Shown here: positions 32,034 through 44,400 of the stretch, in pieces
Layout: each line of letters opens with the position of its first letter
How positions within the stretch are numbered: position 1 is the stretch's first letter
NCBI GenBank assembly: GCA_030340625.1
Contig: JAOPHQ010004842.1
Coordinates: 201,001 to 265,000 of the forward strand
Direction: 5' to 3'
DNA length: 64,000 bases
Origin: Merluccius polli
Lineage: Eukaryota; Chordata; Actinopteri; Gadiformes; Merlucciidae
Program-made: the position numbers and the translations under genes
Notes under the pieces: model-generated
What the model saw: the letters and a program-made list of their open reading frames with translations, nothing else
Told to the model about the DNA's origin: nothing
Database searches by the model: none

Positions 32034-33289
32034 CATATATATATATATATATACAAGCTTTTTTTCTTCTAATACTAAAGAACTGCATACTCACTTGGAT
32101 GTAAAATCATTGCTATCATGGCTTGGTCAGGAATACACAGTAAATCCAGAAGAACTTTTTTATTGCCTACCTGTTATGGGTGACAATAATTGAATATGCC
32201 AAAATAGTGCAATATCCATGTAATTACAACATGTAAATCGTAGTGCAACAAGAAGTTAAATTAAATTAAAATAAGAAATGCTGATGTGCACTCCTCTAAG
32301 TGCAGCCAGGGTAAAATAAATAAAATAAAATAAATAAAAGGTGTCCTATGACAACAAGTTACAACTCCAAAATCCACATTGAAAAAACTAAAACGAGCAG
32401 TGGCAAACATAACTGCAGTGAGTGCAGTGAGTGAAGGGAGAGAATGTCTCTATGATGTCCTCTATGATGTCCTCTATGATTTGACAACATTACATTTGGC
32501 AAAATCGGTGTTTATTTGGGATGATCATTTCCGTAAATATGATTGGGGAGTAACCCGACGAGGTGGCCATTAACAGAAATGAATGGACGACGCGGAGGCG
32601 TGAACCGTCCGACGCGAAGCGGAGGGTTGCTTCCGCGAAGTACCATGGTCACTTACGAAAGAATGAAATATGTAATCAATTAATAATACTTTAATGTGTT
32701 TTAGAGTTGAAATCGTGAGGGTTTTTTTATTTTTACAAGTCGAGCGGACTATTTAATATCTCCCGTATGCAGGCGTTGCCAAGCAACGTGGCCATAGCGT
32801 CTTCATAGCGTCAACGTCTTTCCTAGGTGTAAATCAAAGATGGTGTAAATAAACACTTTTTAACCTACACTCTCCAGCCAATCGGAGTAATTCTGTTTTT
32901 AATGACTTTATCAAGTAACTTTCCGTGATCAACGGTGTCGGTAAATGGGCTGTGCTACAGCAGTAGTTGCGTGGTGGTGTTTAGCGCGTGCGGTGCGCTG
33001 GCCTTTTAAATTAAAAAAAAAAGCAAGAACCAACATTCTGAAGGGGACAGAAGCGACATAAGCGACTTAGGTGGAGTGGACAAGGAGGAGTGGACAAGGA
33101 GGATTCCTCTTTGTGCGCTTTCGGTGTGAACGCACAGAAAGACACAAGGCGCTGCGTTCCAAGTTTCATATTAGTATCTGTAAATGGCATCGGCGCATTA
33201 TTTGTTCGTACTCGTCGATACCGATGCCAGCATTTTAGTGCGGTATCGGGGCCCCTCCCGATACTAGTATCGGTATCGGTGCAACACTA
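31862..33289. mobile_element. hAT-type non-autonomous transposon, 1428 bp, perfect 8-bp TSD
   Basis: Terminal inverted repeats are TAGTGTTGCACCGATACC at the left and GGTATCGGTGCAACACTA at the right, an exact 18-bp match. The flanks GTTTCTAG (31854-31861) and GTTTCTAG (33290-33297) are identical 8-bp target-site duplications, diagnostic of hAT-like transposition. Subterminal CCGATACCGATACC clusters at the left and GATACTAGTATCGGTATCGG at the right look like transposase-binding repeats. The interior has an A-run, an AT microsatellite (31985-32053) and unassigned sequence, with no transposase ORF. Confidence 0.9.
31965..32053. repeat. A-run and (AT)n inside the hAT element
   Basis: About 18 A residues and about 68 nt of alternating AT interrupted by ACATACAT. 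Confidence 0.95.
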
Positions 33290-33297
33290 GTTTCTAG

Positions 33298-34260
33298 TAA
33301 GCCAGAAATGCCAACTCTGCACTAGGACACGCGCTGAAGCCAAATCACTGTGTCCTCTCTGTGTTCGATGGGGACTCGTGCGACCGTCCTCTATCCTGAC
33401 CAGCGCCAGCACGATAAGGGGACAGATAATCACACATGCCGAGTCATCTTATCGTTGCCACAGTGACTTGTAAACGTGGAACAGGTAATTGAAGTGATTT
33501 GCAGTTACGAACAAAGGGCAAAGGGCACATGTCGTACCGTGCGTTTGAAAGTCCTTGTGGAGTAATGGGATTGATATCGGCAATACACATAGTAGAAAAC
33601 AAAGGTGTTAAAGGACTTGCAAAGTTTGCGTGTAAACTCAGTAAATACACTTTTATGTTTCGTTTTCAGTTTAAGTTAAACACAACACATACATTCACGG
33701 CCACACTTTTGCCATATGATGACATCTAATTTGACTATTTCATTGGAGTGTGTCCATAATACAGCTAATAAGGTATTGTATCTTTGAACGTGATGTGGGA
33801 TAGTTGTTGTACTGCAAACAAGCATCAAATAATTCATTATATTGGCAAGCTGTCGGAATATATTGAATCTGTATACAAGTCTGTATTGTGTATGTGTTTG
33901 TCAGTTATCAATGTTTAATGCAGCGACAAGGGGCTCCAGTACAAGTGATGAACCTGCTGTGAGCCTCCTCAAACCTCCTTCAAACATCCACACAAACAGT
34001 ATGTTTCGACAAGTGTTATTCTCTCTTGCCCATTCACTACCCAGGCGCACCACCCACTACTCCTACGTCCGAGATGGACGTCCCTCTGTCCACCACCACC
34101 ACCGACATGATCCTTACTCCGACAATTCGCAGAGGGCTACCTGTCTACAACTGCTTCCAGAGCAGACAGCTAACCCCTCTTCCTCTCCCCAATCTCCTCC
34201 ACAGCTTCAGAGCTGCTTCTTCTCATCCATGACAGGCTATAGTGACGTGCTAACCCCACC
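33298..34260. other. Unassigned sequence
   Basis: No recognised element. A 189-codon plus-strand frame spans 33842-34411 and a Thr/Pro-rich frame spans 34026-34232. Neither has splice signals or motifs I can support as coding, and the first has no ATG start. The stretch ends in a G-run at about 34271-34280. Confidence 0.35.
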
Positions 34261-34419
34261 ATTAAGACGGGGGGGGGGGGCTTTTCATATATTCCTGTGC
34301 TGCAATGGGGTTGGGGGGCTGCCAGTATCCTGCTACTCTTGCCGTAACCCCACACACAACCCTTTTGTGTCTATATGCCCAGATATAGACACACAACCAT
34401 GGCTTAGCTAAAACCGAGC

Positions 34420-34960
34420 GAGGCGCTCAAACACTGGAGTCGTCTTGGTGTTTCTGACACGTGCCGGAGATGAGCCCGCCTCTACTGTGGGCTGAGGAAG
34501 TGAAGTCGGCGCCGTGTGTCTCTTTTCACGGCGGAGAGTTTGCTGTGGTCTTATATTCGCGACAGCGAGAGCACTCAGTCCTTTTTTTGTTGTTGTCACG
34601 AACTGACACTGTAGGGAAGACGCTATCTGAACCCGTTGCGGTATCTGCTATACTTGGTGCTATTTAGTACTGTTTAGTACTTTATCCGAAGCTGCTTGAC
34701 GTGTATTTCCGATGTTCGTGTTCATTTAAGGGTAGGTAAGCTTCCCCGAGTCACTTTTTTTTTGTTGAAAAGTGTTGGCGGTCTGTTTTCTTCTCAAACA
34801 TTTTAGGACTGTCACGAGTGCTCGGCATCGCATTTGTTGAAACTCGTGGGCGGCGGGTTTTCCTGCTAAAACGGGGGGTTTGCTTTCCAGTTAGGGAGCA
34901 CGTGGGCGTAGACATCATGGATCAAACCCAGTACTTTGGGTACTACATTGGATGTGTCAT
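34420..34960. other. CpG-containing unassigned segment
   Basis: GC and CpG content rise relative to the flanks (for example GTCGGCGCCG, TATTCGCGAC). It could be a small CpG-rich regulatory segment or part of an old repeat. A second place, 41219-41252, shares GACATC..GGATCAAACCCAGTA words. Confidence 0.2.
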
Positions 34961-36145
34961 TTCATGTATGATCGACCCCTTTTTTTTCCCTTTTTCTTTT
35001 ATTAAAGCTACATTTATTGACACTAAAAGAGTACAACGCTGTTGTACCGAATGAGCGGTCCACACTATGTATATAATAAACGATTGCATAAATGGCAAAG
35101 ACCTTCGCGTGTACGAGACCTTCTTCAACCCTATTCAACACCCTATTCAAGATGAATGTACACCTGACACCGCATCACTCTTTCAGACCTCATACACGCA
35201 AGGTCATCAGTGATTTATTGGTTAGCTTGGACTCCAACTTCACTTTGGACAGACATAACAAGGATATAAGGGATTGAAACTATACACTTCGCAGTGACTT
35301 GTTTCCTACCGGTCCATAAACACTATAATTTCCTATCATCTCCTTGATGTTCTCCCCCACATTTTCAGTTCCTCTCAAAAAACACAGGAATCAAGGTAAC
35401 TATGTGTTATGTAGTCACAGGCCGGATCTCACCGTGGCCCCCCCCCTCAGTGAGACCCCTGCGGTGAGGTGGTCTTCGGCACCACATATTTATCACTGTT
35501 TCAGTGATGTGATCTTGGGTGTGTTGGAGGTCAGAGATGGTGGAGAAATGTGAAATGTCGGACACAAAAACTGTTAAGACTGCCGCTGGATGGCACCAGT
35601 CATGATATACTATACTTCGGTCTCGCGTCAAGACAATAGCCAGTCACTGATGTCTCACACGCAATCCAAAACAGGTGTTCGTGTTCATTTTGATCTCCTG
35701 GATTGTGTAGCATACTCAACAGGTGGCTTCCTTCTGCGATTTTAAATCGTGCTTTCTGAATCCAAGTTATATTAAAAAAAAACGTTAATCCAGTTATCCT
35801 CAGATTAATTTTTAATCATCGAGTGAATTCCTTCAGTTCCTTTATCACATTCCTTTCAACTATTGTTCAGGTCTGGCCTCGGTAATAGGAGCGCGTGCTT
35901 ATACATTTCTCTTGATTGGATTACTTTAATGCCTTTTTAATGTGCCTCTGTCAATCTGTTGCTGCCAGACTCCAATCAGTACAACACCATGCTGTTGATA
36001 GACCTACACCCAGTACCCCCACCCCACACATTATACTTTCATCACAACTGTCTGTACAAATCAGAGTCAAACTTCAAACTTTCACTGATCACCTGCAAGG
36101 CATGATCTGACTGATCTACTCTAGTTGCCGTCTGTTATGTTATAT
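34961..36145. other. Unassigned AT-rich sequence
   Basis: No gene or transposon boundary recognised. A 27-bp segment (35370-35396) sits between CCCACATTTTCAG and GTAACT and could mimic a micro-exon, but there is no frame or conservation to support it. Confidence 0.35.
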
Positions 36146-36150
36146 AACCA

Positions 36151-36152
36151 TG

Positions 36153-36228
<76 letters not shown>
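36151..36228. repeat. (CA)n microsatellite, 78 nt
   Basis: Pure CA dinucleotide array. Confidence 0.95.
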
Positions 36229-36231
<3 letters not shown>

Positions 36232-36837
36232 TTCACTAGAACTGTTGCCAGAAATACATTGCTCATACAATCCATGCATCAAACTGCTCATGCTGCTACA
36301 GTAATATAACTGTTAACACACAAAAGTCCATGCTGTGTCTTTACAGTTCACAGTGAGATAATAGGTATTTGCTGCAATTCACACCAGATGTGACCGTTGT
36401 TTATGGCCACTGAATCCAAACGGGCCTCAGTGTGCCTGCATGTTTGACGTTTGACGCCATCAAACACTGTGTAGCTCTTTGTGAGGCTAGCCATTGTGAG
36501 GCTTTTTTGTGTGTGTGTGATTTTCTCACAATATGTTTTGTGTTTATTGGTTTTTGGGTGAGCCAATTCACCACCACCCATAAATGTGGTTTATTCTTCA
36601 TAACCTATTCCCGCACCTATTTTCAGAAATAGAATTGATTCTGAACGGGAAGTCGATGGAAATGGCACATTGGCTTCGGAGCAAAAGAAAAAATGGCTTC
36701 ATCCGACAGTTGAAAGCGTTGATTGAAATGCACAGAAGTCGACAAACGTACGAGACGGCAGCGCTTACGAGGAGACGGTGATTATAACGATCATCGTCCG
36801 AATCGTTGATCTTTGTTTGATGGCTGTGAAGCATCAT

Positions 36838-37118
36838 GCGCCGTTGCACATACAGATTGAAAATAAGCTCCTGGAAACCCACCTTTTCAAATGAGCATTT
36901 CTGGTCTTTTTAGTACAGTAATCTCTTTCTGTATCCATAGTTTCAAAAGCACATCATTTGTTGGTTTCTTAGTGTCTTAGTTCAAGATGTGTTTATTGTG
37001 ATCCTACTCTATTTATATGTAATATATTGTTTTGAATTGCTTGTATTTACTTGACCGGTCATTTTTATACCTTAAGCACTTTGTGACGGTTGTATGTAAA
37101 TAAAGTATTAGTATTAAA
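36838..37118 (+). mobile_element. Retroposon 3' end (LINE type)
   Basis: GGAAACCCACCTTTTCAAAT, then CTTAAGCACTTTGTGACGG, then ATGTAAATAAAGTATTAGTATT has the composition and order of a teleost LINE 3' UTR with a simple ATTAGT tail. No reverse transcriptase remains, so it is a 5'-truncated copy. Confidence 0.55.
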
Positions 37119-37619
37119 ACACAGATATCAGTCTGTGGTATCGAGGGAGGGGGGCGCTATCTCGATGATGCGCAGGCGGACCACTGCCAGCGTATCTTCT
37201 GGATAGCCCCGGCCAGTGACTTGTTCTACAAGGAAACTGGAAATTCCTCCGACTGAGTGTGAACATGTGACTTAATATAGATTAGCCTCTCTCTCCCGCT
37301 TCCCCGGCCAAGACTTTTAATTTGAGAGATTAATATCCCCTGTGGTTCTCATCCTTCTCATCACACCGGATGGTGATATCGCGTGGAAGGGGGGCTAAAT
37401 TTACCGCTGCGTACCCTAATTATGTCTGGAGATGAGATGTGAGATGTTGAGGTCTAAATATTTACCGACCGGTCGGACGCACGGCGATGCCGTGTGTAGG
37501 AGACGCTTCACAGCAGCAGTTAAGCTAACTGCCGTCAGATTTTTACTGAACAGTAATTAACACTTTTGATGTTACTCTCTATTAGGCTGCGCTCACCAAA
37601 TAGTCTAGTCAGGGTATAG

Positions 37620-37770
37620 CTGCCCAAATATTCTGGTTTCAAACCGCCGATGCCCTCAGGCCACCTGTAGGCATCTTTGAGCAAAGACTTGCCTGCTCCT
37701 CAATGAAATGGCTGTGCAAAAAAAAGTGTCACTTTGGATACAAGCATCGGCTAAATGGCTGAATAGTCAT
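37620..37770 (-). repeat. Dispersed teleost repeat, copy 5 (inverted)
   Basis: Contains GGTTTCAAACC, GCCACCTGTAGGCATCTTTG, TGAGCAAAG and AGTGTCACTTTGGATACAAG, the reverse complements of the family words at 4380-4545. Confidence 0.6.
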
Positions 37771-38735
37771 TTTGGTTCTGTGCTTTAACATACCGGCTAT
37801 TATCCTTTCTTTCATTGCTGCTGTTTCCACATTAGCTCTTTTTGGGAATGGATGTTGTTTGTTTGACTGCCTTGATTCGTTTTTGTTTAACTGGCAAAAC
37901 GTAGTGAGAGCCAGATCGGGATTCGTAACTGTGGTGGATTGATTCATGACGGGTGTGCAATTACAATAAATTGATCAGCACAATTAGATTTTTCCTTCTC
38001 AACTTTAACGTGTTGATGTCATGGATTGTAACAGAACATACTACATGCGTAGAAATACTGTTGAATACTGTAAAAGCTATAAAGGGATCAATAATGTCTT
38101 GAATTCAACGCGTCGTCTTGTTTTGGTCGACAGATATACATTTTACGTCCTTATTTTGTGGTTTCCTGGAATTTGTTGAATCACAAAAGAAAGAAAATGA
38201 AAAAATGTAATCCATGAGCTGTACATTTCATGTCTGCAGTGCAACGCTGATGTCAGGACTGCACACGGGTACTCTACAGTAAGTATGAGTATTTCCGTTC
38301 TGTGTCATCTGTCTTCCACCTGTCCTATCTACCTGTCTTTTTATCTTTCTGTCCTACTTTCTGATATTCTCTCTGTCTGCCTTCCTAACTTTCTGTCTGT
38401 CTATCTTTTGCTCTGTCTACTTTCTATCGGTCTGTATCCCTCCATCTTACCGTCTTTCTTGTCTGTCTGTCCATATGTCTGACTTTTCTTTTCCCCAATT
38501 CCAGTGTTTACCTGGTTTGTGTACATGGCCACCTCAGGTGTCATAGTACATATTTATCACCATGCTGGATGGCAACATAAGTGTCCAGGAGTGAGGACGT
38601 CATACATCACTGCCACCGTTGTCTCACAGATGATTTTGTTTCAGGCTCCACAGCGAGATCCCACAGATGGACCTCTGAGGGCCACTGGATCCCCACAATG
38701 ATTCTCGCCGGTTACAAATCCCACCTTTAACTACA
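37771..38735. other. Unassigned sequence with CTGT-rich stretch
   Basis: 38290-38490 is rich in CTGTCT/CTTTCTGTC steps, a decayed tetranucleotide array. No gene was recognised. Confidence 0.4.
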
Positions 38736-38744
38736 CTTTTGTGA

Positions 38745-38876
38745 GGCTTGATGTGTGTGTGTGTGTGTTTGAAAAGAAAGTGTGTTTTTGTGTGGGTGTG
38801 TTGAGTTTAATATACAGTGTGTGTTTGTGTTAAATAAAAAGTGTGTTTTTTGTGGGTGTGTTGCGTTTAATAGAAA

Positions 38877-38905
<29 letters not shown>
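38745..38905. repeat. GT-rich minisatellite, unit about 60 bp
   Basis: Units such as AAAGTGTGTTTTTGTGGGTG and TGTTGCGTTTAATA recur three times (about 38775, 38835 and 38870), ending in a pure GT tract. Confidence 0.8.
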
Positions 38906-38912
<7 letters not shown>

Positions 38913-39106
38913 CTTTATGTGTGTGTGGGTGGATGGGTGTGTTTTATGTGTATTTATGTACATATGTATTTAAAAGAAAGTGTGTAATTATCTACCACAT
39001 GATCAGTGTCTTATTTAAAAGCAGACCATAAACATATTTTTTCGCAAGCTTTTAGTTAGATTTAAAGTGTGTGGTTAATGGGTAAAACCTTTATTTTAGA
39101 ATCAGT

Positions 39107-39128
39107 ATTATTATTATTATTATTATTC
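39107..39128. repeat. (ATT)n trinucleotide repeat
   Basis: Short TTA/ATT tract followed by T-rich sequence. Confidence 0.9.
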
Positions 39129-39321
39129 CCTTTTTAATCATAATACCTTCTTATCTTATTCCTTTTTTATACCTAATACCTTCTTATATGCTTTTATCCT
39201 ATCTTCTATGTTTTTATATATGTAATACCTTTCTTATTCTTATTTTATGGTTTTATTTTATGTTTTTGTCATGTATAAGCCCATTGAGTTTACGTCTGTC
39301 ATATGATATGTGCTTTAACTC

Positions 39322-39346
39322 GGGGGGGGGGGGGGGGGGGGGGGGG
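39322..39346. repeat. G-run, 25 nt
   Basis: Uninterrupted G homopolymer. Confidence 0.95.
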
Positions 39347-39517
39347 CTTAGGTGTGTTAAATATAATGTGTGTTTGTGGATGTGGGTGTCTTGAAAGCAA
39401 GTGTGTTTGTGTGTTGAATGTGTGTGTCTTTATTTGAATGTGAGTTTGCTTATGTGTGTGTGTGTGTGTGACATGAAGAGATAAAAGCAATCCCAGGTGC
39501 TTCCACTGTCATGACTG

Positions 39518-39518
<1 letters not shown>

Positions 39519-39607
<89 letters not shown>
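39519..39607. repeat. (GT)n microsatellite, about 88 nt
   Basis: Pure GT array, the longest uninterrupted GT tract in the window. Confidence 0.95.
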
Positions 39608-39608
<1 letters not shown>

Positions 39609-39785
39609 CTACATGCATCTGTGTTTGCATGTGTCATGTGTTTAATCGTATTTGTAGACACAGCGCACCAGAGCCACACACATGAGGAAAAAAAAATGCT
39701 CCTCCTGCTGCTGCAAACACATTTGTGAGACAAACACAAGCCATTACAATACACACTAGAAGCACTAGTGCACATACAATAAAGC

Positions 39786-40090
39786 ACTAGGGACAGGGAG
39801 CGGGTGTTTGAGTCCCACAAAAAAGGTTCTGGGTTCAATCCCAAAAGTCTGCAGTCGACCCGTTGTTATTCTACAGTTTAAGATACCCAATCCCCAGCCC
39901 CTAATATGTAGTATAAACACTAGGGGACAGGGGCAGGTAAGTGTTGTGGCTACAGTGTTTAAGTCCCAACCTAAAGGTACTGGGTTCAATCCCCAATGTC
40001 TGCAGCTGACCTGTAGGCATCCTTGGGCATGGGCTCTCCCTCCTCTGCTCCTGCTCCTTACAGACACATGTCTGTATTCACCATTAGCCG
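39786..40090 (-). repeat. Dispersed teleost repeat, copies 6 and 7 (inverted)
   Basis: Two tandem copies: one with AAAAGGTTCTGGGTTCAATCCC (39822-39842) and AGTCTGCAGTCGACC, and one with AAAGGTACTGGGTTCAATCC and CTGACCTGTAGGCATCCTTG (39972-40025). GGTTCAATCCC matches a Pol III B box. Confidence 0.6.
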
Positions 40091-40205
40091 CTGTGTAAAA
40101 AAAAAACAACCACGACTGAAAAATGACGACGATTAAATGTTTTTGATGAAACCGTCTGCAAAAAAAGCAATCGGGACCAATAGGTTATACAGAAAGGTAG
40201 TGCAG

Positions 40206-40219
40206 TGGGGGGGGGGGGA
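40206..40219. repeat. G-run
   Basis: About 12 G residues. Confidence 0.85.
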
Positions 40220-40469
40220 GTGGGGAAAACTGGGTATACATAAAGTGAAATATAATCCACTTTGACCTTCAGGGTTTTTTAAAGGTGAACGTCGCAAACC
40301 GAGTGGCGGGAGCAGGTGTACAGCTGGGCCTTTTGTCATCTAGATCAAAGAACAGAGCGATTCTTCTGCGCTCTGCAAGATCTTCCCGTAATCCGTTTTC
40401 CTCTTTCTTTATTCACCGAGAACGAACCTGCACTCTCAGGTGAATCATACATCACGCATGCCCACGTAG

Positions 40470-40606
40470 ACAGAGAGAGAGAGAGTGGGAGGGAGAGGGG
40501 GAGAGAGGGAGGGAGGGAGAGAAAGAGAGAGAGAGACAGAGGGAGAGAGAGAGAGAGTGAGAGAGAGACGGAGAGAGACGGAGAGAGAGAGAGAGAGAGA
40601 GAGGGA
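40470..40606. repeat. (GA)n block
   Basis: Imperfect GAGAGG/GAGACGGAGA purine block of about 135 nt. Confidence 0.95.
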
Positions 40607-40619
40607 GGCAACACATAAA

Positions 40620-41690
40620 AGCATGTTCTGAATTATTCAGTTCTGGACCATAGGGATAGCCACACCACACACAACAAACAACTTCTGCTCCCCCCCCCAC
40701 ACACCCCCTGCCCCCCAAAAATACTTTAAAAAGAACAGAGTAAGGAATCGGCATCACCAAAATGACCAGGGAGATACGGCGGTGTGCGAACCGCCACCAC
40801 AAGGCGAGGTCTGTCTTTTCAAAGGGCCGCCGCCTCCTCGTTCGTATCGCTCCTAGAGCTCTTCACCACGTCACCGGGGGAATTATGTATTTTTCTCTTA
40901 TTTTGCAATACGTTCAAAAGGTGTATCATAAAATCTGCAGGAATGAGTCTGTGTTACTCAGCTTTTTATGATTATGAGGTATGTAATCGGAGTGGTGATT
41001 AAAAGTAGGTTTGCAATCCGACACGACTTCAGGCTGCAGCACCTCCAACTATTATTTTAATTGTGACGTATGCAGATGAGTGAATTTCCGGGGCGGGGGA
41101 ATTTGCCGTCAGTTAGGATTCACTGTATTCAGTTGACAGCAATCTGAAGGAAAGTTGTTCTCGTGAGTATTTGTAGACGCTTGCGCAGACACATCCACAA
41201 GGAGCACGGCGCCGGCTGCGGACATCTGGGATCAAACCCAGTATTCGTTCGACAAAAATTCATCTCTACTGTTCGTCACTGCAACTCCCATGAGAACGTT
41301 TGCCATCACATCTGAGTCGTCATTGGATACGATCCCCTAGTTTTGCCGGAAATAATTTTCCATTTTTATTTGTTAAACAAAAAGCCCTGTCATTCCCACC
41401 AGGAGTCCCATGAAATAATGTTGGCCTAAAGAGAGGCTGCCAGTTTGATGACATAAACAGTCAAACACAGAAGCCACCGCGTTCGTGAATTGAGCTTTTA
41501 GAAAATATTAAAATGTTAAAAGGCGGAAATATACTTGCATCACAAAGAAAACGAGTCACGACGGCACAGGTGGTAAACAGTAGATGCCAGCACTGTGGAA
41601 AGGGTAATCATGGTGTACTACATCATCCAATACAAACAGATCTGGGAGAGGCACAGAATGGGAGTGACACAGAGGGTGTTTGTCATGTGT
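40620..41690. other. Unassigned sequence
   Basis: No gene or transposon boundary identified. 40790-40880 and 41080-41230 are locally CpG-containing. Confidence 0.35.
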
Positions 41691-41691
41691 T

Positions 41692-41943
41692 GATGGAGGA
41701 CACTCATGAATTATATAACTAACCCTATAAACCATCACATTTTTCTCCCCTGCGAATCCATACCATTACATTTAACACTGCAATTACAACACGGCTTGGC
41801 TCAAACTCCCCATTTCTGTCTCATGAATTTTGAGTGTGATACATAATCCACAGGGCCAAATGGTTAGCAGATGCCACACAAAAAAAATCACAATGGGGGG
41901 GAAATAATAAAATATCTTATCAAGGTGTATGCATAATGAAAGC
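41692..41943 (+). repeat. Duplicated noncoding segment, copy A
   Basis: It shares GACACTCATGAATTATATAA, TCTCATGAATTTTGAG, GTGATACATA, GGGCCAAAT, AGCAGATGCCA and CTTATCAAGGTGTATGCATA in the same order and spacing with 48431-48704. No inverted ends or coding frame. It may be a duplicated conserved noncoding element or a low-copy repeat. Confidence 0.8.
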
Positions 41944-42529
41944 GTTCAGGGGTCACATACGCCGTCGAGAGTGTTTTTGAGTAATATTAACAGTTCAGGT
42001 ACTTGCTATCCAGTGGTTCTTTATTGTATGCATCTTTCAAGGACCCATTAAAGGGCCCCTATTTTACCACCAGGGCCCAGTATTTCAAAACGTGTAATCT
42101 GGATCAGGATAATCCGGATAATGAAATCCTCCTTTTCTCAGTCATGGATCAAGGTGATCCTGCTGACTTTATCTGAGTATTTCAAAACACCGGCAGGGTG
42201 GATCACCGTGATCCCGGAGCAGCTGGGAGCACGACTTCCATGTCTAAAGTGTATGTTTACTGTCGTCTAATGTGTAGAGGTTTTAAGACCATATGAACGC
42301 CAACCAACATATCACGCAAGCCAACTTCTTGAATCGTCACCTAATTAAAACCAGGCCTTAGCGATCTCTAATTGAGCCGCGGCCGCGCTAACGGTAGCTA
42401 ACTTGGCTCCATTGACTTGTGTGTTAAGCAGCTAGCAGGCTAGCGAGGAAGCTACTTTGTTGATGAATTTTGTGGTCTATGGCTTAACTTAAAAGGGAAT
42501 TTATTGGACGTACATCATACCGTAACCTT

Positions 42530-43200
42530 GGTAACACTTTACAATAAGGTACGCAAAAAGTGGGTAGTTACTGAGGAACGAATGATTAACGAATGATGAA
42601 CGACCAGGGCCCTAACTGGGGCCCTAACGGGGCCCTAAGTGACAGTTACTCAGTAACTACTGAGGAGTTACTGGTAAACAGACTAGGGGACTACTGTATT
42701 CGTTGCTGAGTAACGAATGATGAACAACCAGGGCCCTAACTGGGGCCCTAACTGGGCCCTAAGTGACAGTTACTCAGTAACTACTGAGGAATTACTTGTA
42801 AACAGACTAGGGGCCTACTGTATTCATTACTGAGTAACTGTCACTTAGGGCCCTGTTAGGGTTCCAGTTAGGGCCCTGGTTGTTCATCATTCATTACTCA
42901 GCAACAAATACAGTAGTCCCCTAGTCTGTTTACCAGTAATTCCTCAGTAGTTACTGAGTAACTGTCACTTAGGGCCCCGTTAGGGCCCTGGTTGTTCATT
43001 ATTCGTTACTCAGCAACGAATACAGTAGTCCCCTAGTCTGTTTACCAGTGACTCCTTAGTAGTTACTGAGTAACTGTCACTTAGGGCCCTGTTAGGGCCC
43101 CGTTAGGGCCCCAGTTAGGGCCCTGGTCGTTCATCATTCGTTACTCATTCGTTCCTCAGTAACTACCCACTTTTTGCGTACCTTATTGTAAAGTGTTACC
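42530..43200. mobile_element. Palindromic (fold-back) transposon, 671 bp, perfect 8-bp TSD
   Basis: Flanked by GTAACCTT at 42522-42529 and again at 43201-43208. The ends GGTAACACTTTACAATAAGG and CCTTATTGTAAAGTGTTACC are exact inverted repeats, and the inverted homology continues inward (ACGCAAAAAGTGGGTAGTTA...). The interior is made of direct and inverted copies of a block with AGGGCCCTAACTGGGGCCCT, GTGACAGTTACTCAGTAACT and GTAAACAGACTAGGGG. No ORF. It shares its terminal GGTAACACTTTA with the element at 55293. Confidence 0.85.
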
Positions 43201-43949
43201 GTAACCTTTTAAACTAACACCAACCTGTTCAGAGTTTATAAGCGTTATGTCATTGGCAACACAGCAGACTTAGGAGAATAGGCTACATGTGTACAGACCA
43301 GAGTGCTGCAGTACTTTGGAAACGTAACGTTACACAGTACGAGTATTAACTATACGGTTCATTCAGAAGTGTCAGGATGCTATCGTAATGCTGGTGATGA
43401 TATCATGCTTTTGTGTACATAAACAAAGATATACTCATACACCTTCTCTTTCTTCTACTTTCAGAGTCCACTCACAGCCATGGACCACTCAGCTATTAAA
43501 GACAACCGTATGAGTGATGGAAATCCTTGGAAACACTTTAATTGTATTGATACATTCAAGGTTTTCAAGTTATTGGATTCTGAATAAAGTGCTTGAAACT
43601 GCTTGCAATTGTAATTGCATTACCTTCATGGTATATAGCTTGGTCAGTGACACAATTAGAAACATTTTTTCATAAACATAATTATGGTCATTTATAGCAA
43701 AATAGCGTCTGATTTGATTAAGTAAAATAATCAATTTGTACACAAACACTGAAATACATTGCTGCATGTTTTAAAATCACATTCAAGCTATTTCCAAACA
43801 TTTTAAAAGTGCATTTTTAAGCTTCTGACTGATGTCAAATTTGTCTTCATTTAATCAGAAGCATGAAAATATACCTTGAAAATGCTTAGAAAGTGCTTCA
43901 ATGTGTAGCATGATATAAACTGTGACACTGAAAAACTGCAAGTGCACAC

Positions 43950-44220
43950 ATCTGAATGTGTGTTCCTCACACCTGTGGAGGCTCCAGAGGGTGAACCTTC
44001 GGTTAGTGCGCAATTGTCAATGGGGGTTGTCAATGGGGGGGGAGCGTGGTAGTGCGCGATTGTCAACGGGGGGGGGGGGGGGGGGGGGGGGGGTGGGTGG
44101 TAGTGCGCGATTGTCGGGGCCGTCGGACCTACGGGCGCCCAAGGGTGCCTCACGGCGCCCCCTGGATGTGCGGCGCCCTTAGCATTTGCCTATACCGCCT
44201 ATGCCACGGGCCGGCCGTGA
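43950..44220. mobile_element. GC-rich hAT-like fragment with repeated blocks
   Basis: Three copies of AGTGCGC(A/G)ATTGTC occur at about 44006, 44051 and 44103, with a 26-nt G-run at 44068-44093. CGGGCGCCCAAGGG...GGCGCCCCCTGG and CACGGGCCGGCCGTG near the right side resemble a teleost hAT-type repeat. Boundaries are not resolved. Confidence 0.35.
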
Positions 44221-44237
44221 CGGAACAGACATGCCGG

Positions 44238-44400
44238 TGATGAGGATACTTATCAAAAGCTCCTCAAAATGGAGATTGAGAGAGTAGTCAAATAAATTTA
44301 ACTGGCCAATGATCAAATAAAGCTGATGCTGCTTCAGCAAAAAGAAACGGAACTGAAAATAAAGCTGTTAGAAAAACAGCTCACTTCTGACGTCTGAGCT
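44238..44400 (+). pseudogene. C-terminal coiled-coil remnant of a Harbinger-type DNA-binding ORF
   Basis: One frame reads DEDTYQKLLKMEIERVVK, two stops close together, then DQIKLMLLQQKETELKIKLL up to a TGA. This Leu/Lys/Glu-rich heptad-like end resembles the C-terminal helix of the Myb/SANT-like second protein of vertebrate Harbinger elements. The stops indicate decay. A possible earlier exon with an acceptor-like TTCTACTTTCAG lies near 43463, followed by ATGGACCACTCAGC. Identification is tentative. Confidence 0.35.

Noticed and set aside
33842..34411. 189-codon plus-strand ORF
   Set aside because: It lacks an ATG start, ends in a G-run region, and has no recognisable motif. An overlapping frame is equally open. 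No splice signals support it.
35344..35400. 27-bp micro-exon between TTTTCAG and GTAACT
   Set aside because: Such chance acceptor/donor pairs are common, and there is no coding frame or neighbouring exon.
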